56,417 nucleotides of DNA, from contig CAMWFQ010000028.1 in assembly GCA_947173495.1 (NCBI GenBank), positions 1 through 56,417 on the forward strand, in the 5' to 3' direction. Origin of the DNA: an uncultured Lachnospiraceae bacterium. GTDB taxonomy: Bacteria; Bacillota; Clostridia; Lachnospirales; Lachnospiraceae. A model generated the notes under the pieces. It was given only the letters and a program-made list of their open reading frames with translations, was not told the origin of the DNA and searched no databases. Positions 1 through 7,319 of this stretch are shown piece by piece (the stretch's first letter is position 1; each line of letters opens with the position of its first letter). The translations under genes were made by a program, and so were the position numbers.

Positions 1-3
1 AGT

Positions 4-47
4 GCGGGCTTATAGCCCGCGTCCCGAGCCACCCGTTTTACGGGTGG
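4..47. repeat. Two back-to-back perfect hairpins at the window edge
   Basis: GCGGGCT (4-10) pairs with AGCCCGC (14-20), and CCACCCGT (29-36) pairs with ACGGGTGG (40-47); both have 3-base loops. They lie just past the stop of the HD gene that reads toward them. There is no T-tract on either side, so an ordinary terminator is not supported. Paired GC-rich hairpins like these occur at ends of IS200/IS605-type elements, but the rest would lie outside the window, so that is only a guess. Confidence 0.4.
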
Positions 48-60
48 GGGCGACTTACTC

Positions 61-702
61 TCATTCACCGTCTCTATGCTGTTTTCCTGAGGACTGCTGT
101 CCACCGGAAGAGTCTGCCAGCCTGCCGTTCTCAACATTGGGCCGGATGAAGTTTTCGTATGCATATTCCCACAGCACGTTTGACCCCTCTGCCGTATGCT
201 GATTTCTTTCCAGTACCTGACTTAACTGAACATTATGCTCTGCCCAGCTCTTTCCCTCTGTGGCCGCATTCAGCATCAGAGGCTGAATGTGATCCATAGT
301 GTGGGCAAACTTTGCTTCCGCAGAAGCTTCTTCTTCGAATTCGTCCCACAGAGCCCGCAGCCGCCGGCCCTGATCCTCCGGAAGAAGCCCAAATATCCGC
401 TCCGCCGCAGCAACTTCCCGCGTCCGCTTGGTCTTCTTTCCTTCCTCGTCATAGGCATAGGTATCACCCGCATCAATCTCCACCAGATCATGGATCAAGA
501 GCATTGTTACGGTTTTTAACACATCGATCGGCTCATTGGAATAATCGCTCAGGAGAATTGCCATAATCGCCATATGCCATGCATGCTCCGCGTCATTCTC
601 CTTTCGCAGGGCGCCTGACAGATAGGTCTGCCGCCCTATGAACTTTTCCTGATCAATCTCCAGAAAGAAATCAAACAATTTTTTCAGTCTGTTTTTTTCC
701 AT
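61..702 (-). CDS. HD-domain phosphohydrolase, YfbR/HDDC2-like
   Basis: This 213-residue cytoplasmic protein is of the HD superfamily, in the group that includes 5'-deoxynucleotidases (YfbR, human HDDC2). Members remove phosphate from deoxynucleoside monophosphates using a divalent metal. The metal ligands are visible: H40 in the AEHAWH motif, the H71-D72 doublet followed by VEIDAGD, and a later Asp in HTMDHIQP near residue 137. The length matches the family. The last 25 or so residues are polar and low in complexity and probably disordered. The start is preceded by AAAGGATG in a weak context. It has no operon partner here. The family is sure; the exact substrate is inferred. Confidence 0.85.
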   Translation of the reverse strand: MEKNRLKKLFDFFLEIDQEKFIGRQTYLSGALRKENDAEHAWHMAIMAILLSDYSNEPIDVLKTVTMLLIHDLVEIDAGDTYAYDEEGKKTKRTREVAAAERIFGLLPEDQGRRLRALWDEFEEEASAEAKFAHTMDHIQPLMLNAATEGKSWAEHNVQLSQVLERNQHTAEGSNVLWEYAYENFIRPNVENGRLADSSGGQQSSGKQHRDGE

Positions 703-805
703 CCCAACGCATCCTTTCCGCTTTATTTATTTCGTTCAGATTTTGTTGATTTTTCCCGCGAGGTATCTGACTTTCACGGTTTCCATGCAAAATTTTCCCT
801 GAATT

Positions 806-1117
806 TTAGTGACACAAAAATAATTCCAGTAAAAATACGATCACACAGCAGGAGACAGACACCTGGAACAGGCTGGCGCCGAACCAGGCCGCAAGCATGC
901 CGATGATAAGTGCCAGTGCGCCTGCAGCCGGGCTCTGAGTGGCATCCATAATGGCCGGAAAGGTCATAACGGCAAGGGTGACATAGGGCACATAATAAAG
1001 GAAGGATTTAAGAAACTGATTTTGGATCTGTTTTCGAATGAGGGTTATGGGCAGTACGCGGATCAGATAAGTAACGCCGGCCATAACTGCCAGATAGATA
1101 TAAATATTATGCGACAT
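806..1117 (-). CDS. azlD: AzlD-type branched-chain amino acid exporter, small subunit
   Basis: A 103-residue, very hydrophobic protein with about four membrane segments, matching AzlD. In the LIV-E family AzlC is the large and AzlD the small subunit of a branched-chain amino acid exporter in the cytoplasmic membrane. The N-terminal pattern (a segment ending in TYLIRVLPI) is typical of AzlD. Its start codon lies inside the end of azlC (11-base overlap), with a GGAGG site 8 bases upstream within azlC, so the two are translationally coupled. The export substrate is taken from the family and cannot be read from the sequence. Confidence 0.88.
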   Translation of the reverse strand: MSHNIYIYLAVMAGVTYLIRVLPITLIRKQIQNQFLKSFLYYVPYVTLAVMTFPAIMDATQSPAAGALALIIGMLAAWFGASLFQVSVSCCVIVFLLELFLCH

Positions 1118-1850
1118 TTCCGGTATCCTCCTTTTCCGGCTTTATAGGAAACAAAAGCGCTGCAGCGACGGAAATTGCAATGGTAAGAATGATGGTACGG
1201 CTGCCGCCTGACAACGAAGAAATGACCGGCAGGCGGGCCGCGCAGTAGCTTGCGGCAAAGCTAATCACAACAAGCATGGCAATGATCCTGCTTTTCCGGG
1301 CAGGGGGAATGATGATAGCCAAAAACATTCCGTACAGGGCAACGCTCAGTGCGCTGACCACTCGCAAGGGCAGCAGATTCCCGGCCATGATACCCAGGGC
1401 AGTGCCTACAGCCCAGCAGGGAGCAGCCACAATGATTGCACCGTAGGTATAGCAGGGATTCAGATATCCGGGGCGGGCTATGGTAATACCGAATAATTCG
1501 TCGGTAATGTCATAGCCGATTAGCAGCCGGTGAAAAAACGGGGTATCCGGAGCAAACCGCTGACTGAGAGCGCAGCTCATCAGCAGATACCTGGCGTTGG
1601 CGATGAGCGTGATGAGAGCCATCTCCAGGTAAGGCGCATCTGCGGCAATTAAAGTAAAAGCGGCATATTCCCCGGCGGAAGCATTGTTGAGGATGCTGGC
1701 AAGAAAACCCTGAAACGCGTTAAGCCCTGCATTCCGGGCGGTGATTCCCAGAGAAAAGGAAACCGCCAGATATCCCAGCCCTATGGGAATCCCGTCTCTC
1801 ATGCCTTCTATCCATACAGAACGTTGATTTGTACCCATGATCCATTCCAT
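1107..1850 (-). CDS. azlC: AzlC-type branched-chain amino acid exporter, large subunit
   Basis: A 247-residue integral membrane protein of the AzlC/LIV-E family. Family features are the opening GMRDGIPIGLGYLAVSFSLG segment, the NASAGEYAAF motif in the next helix, and the LLIGYDITDELFGI region; about seven hydrophobic segments are visible. It should form an exporter with the overlapping azlD. It starts four bases after the HIT gene on the same strand, so HIT, azlC and azlD read as one operon. A Met four codons downstream is an alternative start, since the first ATG has its purine-rich site too close. Confidence 0.88.
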   Translation of the reverse strand: MEWIMGTNQRSVWIEGMRDGIPIGLGYLAVSFSLGITARNAGLNAFQGFLASILNNASAGEYAAFTLIAADAPYLEMALITLIANARYLLMSCALSQRFAPDTPFFHRLLIGYDITDELFGITIARPGYLNPCYTYGAIIVAAPCWAVGTALGIMAGNLLPLRVVSALSVALYGMFLAIIIPPARKSRIIAMLVVISFAASYCAARLPVISSLSGGSRTIILTIAISVAAALLFPIKPEKEDTGNVA

Positions 1851-1853
1851 CCT

Positions 1854-2252
1854 TTATCTTTTCAGTAATTCCCAGACCTTTGCAGGATCCTCTTTTGCGC
1901 CCTCAAACCCGGGCCAGGCATCGATCCCATCGTCTTTTCGTCTCGGTATGATATGAATATGAAAATGAGGCACAGACTGTCCGGCGCTTGTGCCGCTGGC
2001 GTTCAGGAGATTGATCCCGTCATAGCCGCATGTTTGAACACAATGATCGGAGACCTCTTTCACCGCGGACATGAGACGATGAAGGCATTCTCTGTCACAG
2101 TCAAGAATATTTTCAACATGTTTTTTGGGAACAGCAACCATATGCCCATCCACATCTCCTACAATGTCCATGAATACCAGCGCATGCTCGTCTTCATATA
2201 CTTTCATACAGGGTAATTGCCCTGATATGATTTTGCAAAATATACAGTCCAT
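1854..2252 (-). CDS. HIT family nucleotide hydrolase/transferase
   Basis: This 132-residue protein carries the histidine-triad signature H96-F-H98-I-H100 near its C-terminus. HIT proteins (HINT, Fhit-like) hydrolyse or transfer nucleotide monophosphates, with the middle His of the triad as nucleophile. The opening DCIFCKIISG is the standard start of bacterial HIT proteins, with Cys residues that often bind zinc. I chose the ATG at 2252 because GGAG sits 6 bases upstream; the in-frame ATG six codons earlier has no such site. It is the first gene of the HIT-azlC-azlD run. Family assignment is firm, substrate unknown. Confidence 0.93.
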   Translation of the reverse strand: MDCIFCKIISGQLPCMKVYEDEHALVFMDIVGDVDGHMVAVPKKHVENILDCDRECLHRLMSAVKEVSDHCVQTCGYDGINLLNASGTSAGQSVPHFHIHIIPRRKDDGIDAWPGFEGAKEDPAKVWELLKR

Positions 2253-2371
2253 AAGCTTCTCCTTTCGCATCGTTCTATTATATAGTAAAATAAAAAAGAA
2301 AGCAATTTGAACGGGGGCTTTTTTAAAGTTGAATATTTATGGCGGAGGATTACTATTAAGGAGGAAAAAAT

Positions 2372-3307
2372 ATGGAAGTGAAAGAGTGGAGCTATGAAGA
2401 TTTTCCGGAGTTTATGGAAAGACCTGAGGGCGTGGAGGTAATAGAGACCACGGGGGATGAGACAGGAGTCTGCTATCTCCATGACGTAGAGTACGTCAGA
2501 ATAGATGGGAAACCTCTGTATTTGCAGATCTTGATACCGACTTCCCGGAATGGCGGGTTTGACCAGGCTGCAGAAAAGCAGCTCTTTGCGGCCCCGTGTT
2601 TTGTGTTTGTGCAGGGGTCAGCCTGGAGGGAGCAGAATGTTTACGGCCAGCTGGCGCAGGTAGCGAAGCTGGCGGCGAAGGGCTATGTCTGTGCTATTGT
2701 GGAATACCGCCACTCGGGGATTGCCGGTTTCCCGGCACAGGCCAGGGATACCAGAAATGCCATCCGGTATCTGAGACAGAATGCCGGAAGATATGGAATT
2801 GATCCGGAACGCATGGTCGTTGCAGGAGATTCCTCCGGCGGGCATACCGCCATGTGGGCGGCAATGCTGCAGGATGACGGGAGCACAGATAATCATTTTC
2901 CAGGCGTTCACGCAGGGGTGAAGGGGATTGTAAATTTTTATGGTTCCACATCTGTCATGGCAGCCGACTCCAATCCCATGACGACCAATCATGGTCTGCC
3001 CGACAGTCCGGAGGGGATGGTCATGGGGGGACAGAATCTGTTGGAGCATCCTGAGCTTGCAAGGGCGCTGTCCGTGGAGTGCAACATCCACGGGGATACG
3101 CAGCTGCCGCCGGTGCTGATCTTTCACGGCACCAAGGACCGGGTGGTAAACTGTGAGGGAAGCGCAATTTTGTACAGAAGACTGAGAGAAACCGGGCACA
3201 GGGCAAGGCTCTGCCTCGTCACAGGAGCAGACCATGGCGGCCCGGAATTCTGGACGGAGGCAGTGCTGGAGAAAGTGGATGAATTCTGTAACAGCTGCTT
3301 TGGGTGA
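2372..3307 (+). CDS. Alpha/beta hydrolase, carboxylesterase-like
   Basis: A 311-residue alpha/beta hydrolase of the BD-FAE/esterase type. The nucleophile elbow is G-D-S154-S-G-G, the acid is probably D256 in HGTKDRV, and the base H288 in GADHGG. The oxyanion region near residue 81 reads QGSAW, where the family usually has HGGAW, a small deviation. No signal peptide is seen, so it acts in the cytoplasm, perhaps on acetyl or feruloyl esters of imported glycans. An AAGGAGG site precedes the ATG. It is monocistronic, divergent from the HIT operon and convergent with clpP. Fold and triad are clear; the substrate is not. Confidence 0.85.
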   Translation: MEVKEWSYEDFPEFMERPEGVEVIETTGDETGVCYLHDVEYVRIDGKPLYLQILIPTSRNGGFDQAAEKQLFAAPCFVFVQGSAWREQNVYGQLAQVAKLAAKGYVCAIVEYRHSGIAGFPAQARDTRNAIRYLRQNAGRYGIDPERMVVAGDSSGGHTAMWAAMLQDDGSTDNHFPGVHAGVKGIVNFYGSTSVMAADSNPMTTNHGLPDSPEGMVMGGQNLLEHPELARALSVECNIHGDTQLPPVLIFHGTKDRVVNCEGSAILYRRLRETGHRARLCLVTGADHGGPEFWTEAVLEKVDEFCNSCFG

Positions 3308-3383
3308 TGGCTGGGCATATGAGAGAAGAGGACTCATGAATCATAATAGGAAAACGGGAAGAACGGAATAAGGTGGCGGCCTG

Positions 3384-3965
3384 TCAAAGCACGGTATCGA
3401 TCAGCCCGTATGCCAGCGCCTCTTTGGCGCTCATATAATGATCCCTGTCGGTATCCTTTTCAATTTCTGCAATAGTATGCCCGGTATTTTCCGCCAAAAT
3501 ACGGTTCAGCTTTTGTTTGCTTTTCTGTATATGCTCCGACATGATCCTGATATCGCTGGCCTGACCCTGAATACCGCTGCCGTGTACGGCCGGCTGATGG
3601 ATCATGATTTCGGAATTGGCCAATGCTCTGCGCTTTCCGTGTGTGCCGCCGGCCAGAAGGAAAGCGCCAAAGCTTGCCGCCAGTCCTACACATATGGTGG
3701 AAACATCGCAGCTGATGTACTGCATGGTATCATAGATGGCAAATCCTGCCGTTACCGATCCGCCGGGACTGTTAATATACAGTTGAATATCCCGGTCAGG
3801 GTCCTCCGCCTCCAGAAAGAGCATCTGTGCGATAATCAGACTGGCGGAAGCATCGCTGACCTCTTCTCCCAGAAAAATAATCCGGTCAGACAAAAGCCGG
3901 GAAAAGATATCGTAGCTTCTCTCTCCTCTGCCTGTCTGTTCAATGACATAAGGAATGGTACTCAT
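3384..3965 (-). CDS. clpP: ClpP serine protease subunit (orphan paralogue)
   Basis: ATP-dependent Clp protease proteolytic subunit, 193 residues from the chosen start. The triad is S98 (in GLAASFGA), H123 (in MIHQP) and D171 (in [11 protein letters not shown]), and the substrate-groove motif INSPGGSV is intact. The usual Ser context is AASMGA; here the Met is Phe. I chose the start at 3965 because AGGAGG lies directly upstream and the codon overlaps the preceding regulator's stop as ATGA. Normal clpP sits beside tig and clpX, so this is probably a second, specialised ClpP that needs an unfoldase from elsewhere. No pro-peptide is obvious. Confidence 0.93.
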   Translation of the reverse strand: MSTIPYVIEQTGRGERSYDIFSRLLSDRIIFLGEEVSDASASLIIAQMLFLEAEDPDRDIQLYINSPGGSVTAGFAIYDTMQYISCDVSTICVGLAASFGAFLLAGGTHGKRRALANSEIMIHQPAVHGSGIQGQASDIRIMSEHIQKSKQKLNRILAENTGHTIAEIEKDTDRDHYMSAKEALAYGLIDTVL

Positions 3966-4381
3966 GCGGCGGCCTCCTGAAGGAGCAGTGTGAACAGATC
4001 GCACTTTCGGGTGAAGAAACTGCTCATGGAAATTTTGTCCTGCCTGGGGATGAAGACACCCAGATTTCTGTAAACCCTGGGCGGACTCAGATACAGCTGC
4101 TTAAAGGCAAAGGAGAAAGCCTGTTGCGTATCGTATCCCGCTTCACAGGCAATCTGCGAAATCGGCGTATCGGTCCGGACCAGCTTTTCGGCAGCGACGG
4201 TGAGCCGGCGGTTTGACAGGTATCTGTAAATGGTAACTCCTGTATGCTCCGCAAAAATCCGGTTCAGATGAAATTTGGAATAACCGCTCTCCCGGGCAAT
4301 GTCCTCCAGGCTGATTTTTTCCTCCAGATTTTTTTCGATATAGTCTATGACATTTTTAACAACATCTTTTTGATCGTTCAT
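3962..4381 (-). CDS. Small AraC-family transcriptional regulator coupled to clpP
   Basis: A 139-residue protein that is mostly an AraC DNA-binding domain: two helix-turn-helix motifs around residues 20-45 ([19 protein letters not shown]) and 68-95 ([21 protein letters not shown]), like MarA/SoxS. There is no ligand-binding domain; a 30-residue Cys-containing tail replaces it. The start at 4381 has AGGAGGGACC upstream. Its stop overlaps the clpP start (ATGA), so the two proteins are made together. A MarA-like activator whose partner is a protease suggests a stress response, possibly with turnover of the regulator itself; that is inference. Confidence 0.85.
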   Translation of the reverse strand: MNDQKDVVKNVIDYIEKNLEEKISLEDIARESGYSKFHLNRIFAEHTGVTIYRYLSNRRLTVAAEKLVRTDTPISQIACEAGYDTQQAFSFAFKQLYLSPPRVYRNLGVFIPRQDKISMSSFFTRKCDLFTLLLQEAAA

Positions 4382-4506
4382 GATGGTCCCTCCTGTATAT
4401 CCATGTATGGAAAACGACATCAGTTGTTTCCTGTAAATATTATAGCAGGAACAGAGGAAGTCTGTCTTACGAAAAAATGCGGAAAACGCTATTTTGGTAT
4501 GTAGCC

Positions 4507-4710
4507 GGCTGTTACTTTTTTTTGTCAGTTTGCCAAAACGTAGCGGGGACAGGGGTAAATTTCTGAAGGAGCCTGTTAAAAAGCGTCAGTTCCTGGCGAG
4601 GCTCTTTCGAGCCTGGTACTGCTACGCTTTTTATTAAGCGAAAGCGGGGCGACGCAGAAATTTACCCCTGTCCCCGCGGCGCTTTAGCCGACTTCTGAAA
4701 ACTAACAGCC
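4507..4710. repeat. Long imperfect palindrome, MITE-like element
   Basis: About 204 bp that folds end to end. The ends are GGCTGTTA (4507-4514) and TAACAGCC (4703-4710). Inside is a perfect 23-bp inverted repeat (4543-4565 with 4655-4677) rich in GGGGACAGGGG. Further in, AAAAAGCGT (4578-4586) pairs with ACGCTTTTT (4624-4632), and the apex AGGCTC (4599-4604) pairs with GAGCCT (4609-4614). It has no coding capacity. It fills most of the 545-base gap between the AraC gene and the Rpn nuclease. A non-autonomous mobile element (MITE) is the simplest reading. Confidence 0.75.
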
Positions 4711-4926
4711 AGAACTGCCTCCTGCCTTTAAGGCGAAAAAGGTATTGACATTTTACAGGCAAACCTTTATGATGGAAATATCAGAAAATCATTATCAGTG
4801 TGCAGTCTACACATTCAGGCAGTTTCTGCCGGTATTTTTCACAGTATTTATGAACAGGGCAGGAGCCAGCCGGATATTTCGGGCACAGTGACAGCTGTCC
4901 TGCCGCAAGACAAGGGAGGACAATGG

Positions 4927-5886
4927 ATGAAAAAGAAGATCAGCAATATTTTTGTGCAGAGAGTTTTAAGGTATGGAAAGAGGAAGGTGAACCGTCAGAC
5001 CAAGGACAGGCTCTTCCGGTTTCTGTTTGAGAAAGACAGGCAGGCACTACTGGAGCTGTATAATGCGCTGAACGGGACGGAATACAGAGATCCGGCCATG
5101 CTTGAGGTGGTGACCATAGAAAGCGCAGTCTATATTGTGATGAAAAATGACCTTGCCTTTGTGGTAGCAGGTGTTTTAAACTTGTATGAGCACCAGAGCA
5201 GCTGCAATCCCAATATGCCGGTAAGGTTTTTGATCTATCTGGCCCAGGAGTATCAGAAGCTGATTGAGAAGTCGGACAGGAGCCTGTACGGAACAAAGAG
5301 GATCTGCCTTCCGGTACCCCGGTGCATCGTGTTTTACAACGGAACAAAAGATATGCCGGAGGAAGAGGAAATGCGGCTTTCAGATGCCTTCGAGAACAGG
5401 GAGATGGAAGGAGCTGCAGAGCTGAAGGTAAAAGTGTTGAACATAAATTACGGCTGTAATGAAGAGCTGATGAGCAGGTGCAGAATTCTGGAGGAGTATG
5501 CGAGGTTTGTGGAGGTAAGCCGGGCATATGCGTCTCAGGGAAAGAGCATGAAGACGGCGCTGAGCGAAGCCATCGATTATTGTATTGAGAACAATATATT
5601 AGGAGAGTTTCTGAAAAAATACCGGGCGGAGGTGTTGGGAATGCTGCTGGAAGAGTTTGATGCGGATAAGTATGAGAGAAGCATAAGAGAAGAGGGGCGC
5701 GAGGAGGGCTATTCGGCGGGACAGCAGGAGGGTTATCATACAGGAGACGCGGAGAGAATGATCATAAGCGTGGAGCAGATCATGAAAAACCTGCAGACCG
5801 ATATACCGGAGGCCTGCAGGCTGATCGGAGTGAGTGTGGAGGAGTATCAGAAAGCAAAAGCAAACATTATGATGCAGAAAGCGTAA
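4927..5886 (+). CDS. Rpn/YhgA-type PD-(D/E)XK nuclease
   Basis: A 319-residue member of the Rpn (recombination-promoting nuclease, YhgA/transposase_31-related) group common in Clostridia. The N-terminal part has the family segments KDRLFRFLFEKDRQALLELYNALNGTEY and NLYEHQSS followed by the PVRFLIYLAQEY helix; the usual acidic catalytic residues lie in MLEVVTIESAVYI and LYEHQ. The C-terminus is charged, with the RSIREEGREEGYSAGQQEGY-type low-complexity stretch typical of these proteins. I chose 4927 because AGGGAGG lies just upstream; the open frame extends 43 codons further without a ribosome site. It ends 8 bases before the DUF3781 gene. Its cellular role is unknown. Confidence 0.8.
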   Translation: MKKKISNIFVQRVLRYGKRKVNRQTKDRLFRFLFEKDRQALLELYNALNGTEYRDPAMLEVVTIESAVYIVMKNDLAFVVAGVLNLYEHQSSCNPNMPVRFLIYLAQEYQKLIEKSDRSLYGTKRICLPVPRCIVFYNGTKDMPEEEEMRLSDAFENREMEGAAELKVKVLNINYGCNEELMSRCRILEEYARFVEVSRAYASQGKSMKTALSEAIDYCIENNILGEFLKKYRAEVLGMLLEEFDADKYERSIREEGREEGYSAGQQEGYHTGDAERMIISVEQIMKNLQTDIPEACRLIGVSVEEYQKAKANIMMQKA

Positions 5887-5894
5887 TCCGGAAA

Positions 5895-6143
5895 ATGGAA
5901 GATAAAAAAGTACTACTTGATCACATTGATAAAATCCATACAACTGAAATGGGAATCGCAAGAATTAAGAAAAATCTGAAACTGGACACGGAGGATGTGG
6001 TTGCCTATTGTAAGGACAGGGTAATGGACAATAACTGTAGTATTTACCGGCGGGGCAAAAACTGGTATTGCGAAGTGGATCATATGCGAATCACCATCAA
6101 TGCATACAGCTATACCATCATTACGGCTCATATTGTGGAATGA
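5895..6143 (+). CDS. DUF3781 family small protein
   Basis: An 82-residue protein that I recognise as DUF3781, a family of unknown function. Typical stretches are IHTTEMGIARIKKNL near the start and the C-terminal half GKNWYCEVDHMRITINAYSYTIITAH. It is predicted to be soluble, with an alpha-helical N-terminus and a small beta-rich C-terminus. There is no good ribosome site of its own; it starts 8 bases after the Rpn nuclease stop and may depend on translational coupling with it. No function can be assigned, and the pairing with Rpn may be chance. Confidence 0.75.
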   Translation: MEDKKVLLDHIDKIHTTEMGIARIKKNLKLDTEDVVAYCKDRVMDNNCSIYRRGKNWYCEVDHMRITINAYSYTIITAHIVE

Positions 6144-6302
6144 CCTGGACAAGGAGCAGCAGAGTTAACCTGAATCGGCAGGCTCTGGCACTCTCTGAAA
6201 ACCAGTTAAGTCCCCGATATAAAACGGGATAAAACCAATCCGTCAAAGTTGACTTCTCCTCCCCAATATGCTACAATCCCCTAAACAATTGAATAGCAGA
6301 AA

Positions 6303-6446
6303 TGTCTTCAGGGCAGGGTGACTCTTCTTACACATCAGAAGTTTAAGAAGCAAGAATTCCCGATCGGCGGTGACAGTCCGCGGGCGCGAAAGCGCGGGGT
6401 TCGGTGAAATTCCGGAACCGACGGTATAGTCCGGATTAAAGAAGGT
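6303..6446 (+). ncRNA. FMN riboswitch (RFN element)
   Basis: The conserved FMN-aptamer blocks occur in order: TCTTCAGGGCAGGGTG at 6305, AATTCCCGATCGGCGGT around 6355, CAGTCCGCG at 6375, TTCGGTGAAATTCCGGAACC around 6400, and the closing ACGGTATAGTCCGGAT up to GAAG at 6441-6444, which pairs with the opening CTTC. The first arm is longer than usual, with an extra hairpin (CTTCTTA pairing with TAAGAAG). It sits 150 bases before a riboflavin transporter, the expected target: FMN binding should favour the terminator at 6541. Confidence 0.96.
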
Positions 6447-6540
6447 GTATTGAGATTGTCAGGATAAACAAATCTGACTATGATTTTGCACACTCTTTTA
6501 TCAGATGCTCTGTTGGCATTTTCAATATACCTTAAATTTT

Positions 6541-6584
6541 AACACCTGAAAGGCATTCAGCATCTTTCAAGTGTTAATTTTTTT
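6541..6584 (+). terminator. Riboswitch expression-platform terminator
   Basis: AACACCTGAAAG (6541-6552) pairs with CTTTCAAGTGTT (6564-6575), with one wobble, followed by AATTTTTTT. The T-tract runs directly into the AAGGAGG ribosome site of ribU, so this hairpin is the intrinsic terminator controlled by the FMN aptamer upstream. Confidence 0.88.
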
Positions 6585-6598
6585 AAGGAGGTATTCAC

Positions 6599-7180
6599 AT
6601 GAATATCAAAAGGACAAAGAAACTTGCAACCATTGGCATGCTCTGCACGTTGGCCTATGCAGCGGTGTTTTTCGGGCGAATCCCGCTCATCCTGTTTTTG
6701 AAGTATGATCCCAAGGACGTGATCATTGTGGTGGGCGGTTTTCTGTTCGGACCGCCGGTCGCATTTGCGGTAACCATGTTGGTTTCCCTGGTGCAGATGT
6801 TTACCATTAGCGGAACGGGAATTCTGGGCTGTATCATGAATATCATTTCCAGCTGCTCCTTTGCCTGTACCGCAGCCTTCATCCACAAAAGAAGGCAGAA
6901 CTTCTCCGGAGCCCTGCTGGGGCTTTTGGGCGGGAGCGTTTGCCAGGTGGCGGTGATGATGCTTTGGAACTATCTGATTGCGCCCGTCTATATGGGCTAT
7001 CCCAGGGAGGCGGTTGTCCAACTGTTGCTTCCGGCATTTCTGCCCTTTAATGTAATCAAGGGCGGGCTGAATGCAGCGATATCATTGTTTCTATATAAGC
7101 CGGTGGTCACTGCTCTGCGCCGCTCGAACCTGATCGGTTCCGGGAGTGATCCGGACAACACAACTGAGCAAAAAATCTAA
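6599..7180 (+). CDS. ribU: Riboflavin ECF transporter S component RibU
   Basis: A 193-residue, six-helix membrane protein that binds riboflavin as the S component of an energy-coupling-factor transporter. RibU-like features are the first helix LATIGMLCTLAYAAV, the segment LKYDPKDVIIVVGGFLFGP, and the LPFNVIKGGLNA motif in the last helices. The AAGGAGG site is 7 bases from the ATG. The FMN riboswitch and terminator immediately upstream give independent support for the substrate. The A/A'/T energising module is not in this window and is expected elsewhere, as usual for group II ECF systems. The hydrophilic tail after residue 180 is probably disordered. Confidence 0.96.
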   Translation: MNIKRTKKLATIGMLCTLAYAAVFFGRIPLILFLKYDPKDVIIVVGGFLFGPPVAFAVTMLVSLVQMFTISGTGILGCIMNIISSCSFACTAAFIHKRRQNFSGALLGLLGGSVCQVAVMMLWNYLIAPVYMGYPREAVVQLLLPAFLPFNVIKGGLNAAISLFLYKPVVTALRRSNLIGSGSDPDNTTEQKI

Positions 7181-7239
7181 ACGATTTCGCAGGAAGTGAT
7201 AATGATTTTTTGGCGGACACACGCTATGATATTCTCAGA

Positions 7240-7281
7240 GCGTATCTGAAAAAACATTCCGAGAGCATTTTTCAGATACGC
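7240..7281. repeat. Perfect 14-bp inverted repeat between ribU and the DUF5107 gene
   Basis: GCGTATCTGAAAAA (7240-7253) is repeated in reverse complement at 7268-7281 with a 14-base spacer. The arm itself holds an A5/T5 run, so the hairpin could end transcription from ribU (T5 inside the 3' arm), or it could be a palindromic operator for the gene starting at 7320. No T-tract follows it. Confidence 0.6.
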
Positions 7282-7319
7282 AGGAAGCAGAAAACAAAAA
7301 ATCAGGTATGGAGGAGCAT

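Noticed and set aside
2618-3337. 239-codon open frame opposite the esterase gene
   Set aside because: It overlaps a gene with an intact catalytic triad and has no family features or ribosome site.
4798-4926. 43-codon upstream extension of the Rpn nuclease
   Set aside because: No ribosome site at 4798; AGGGAGG directly precedes 4927, where family similarity starts.
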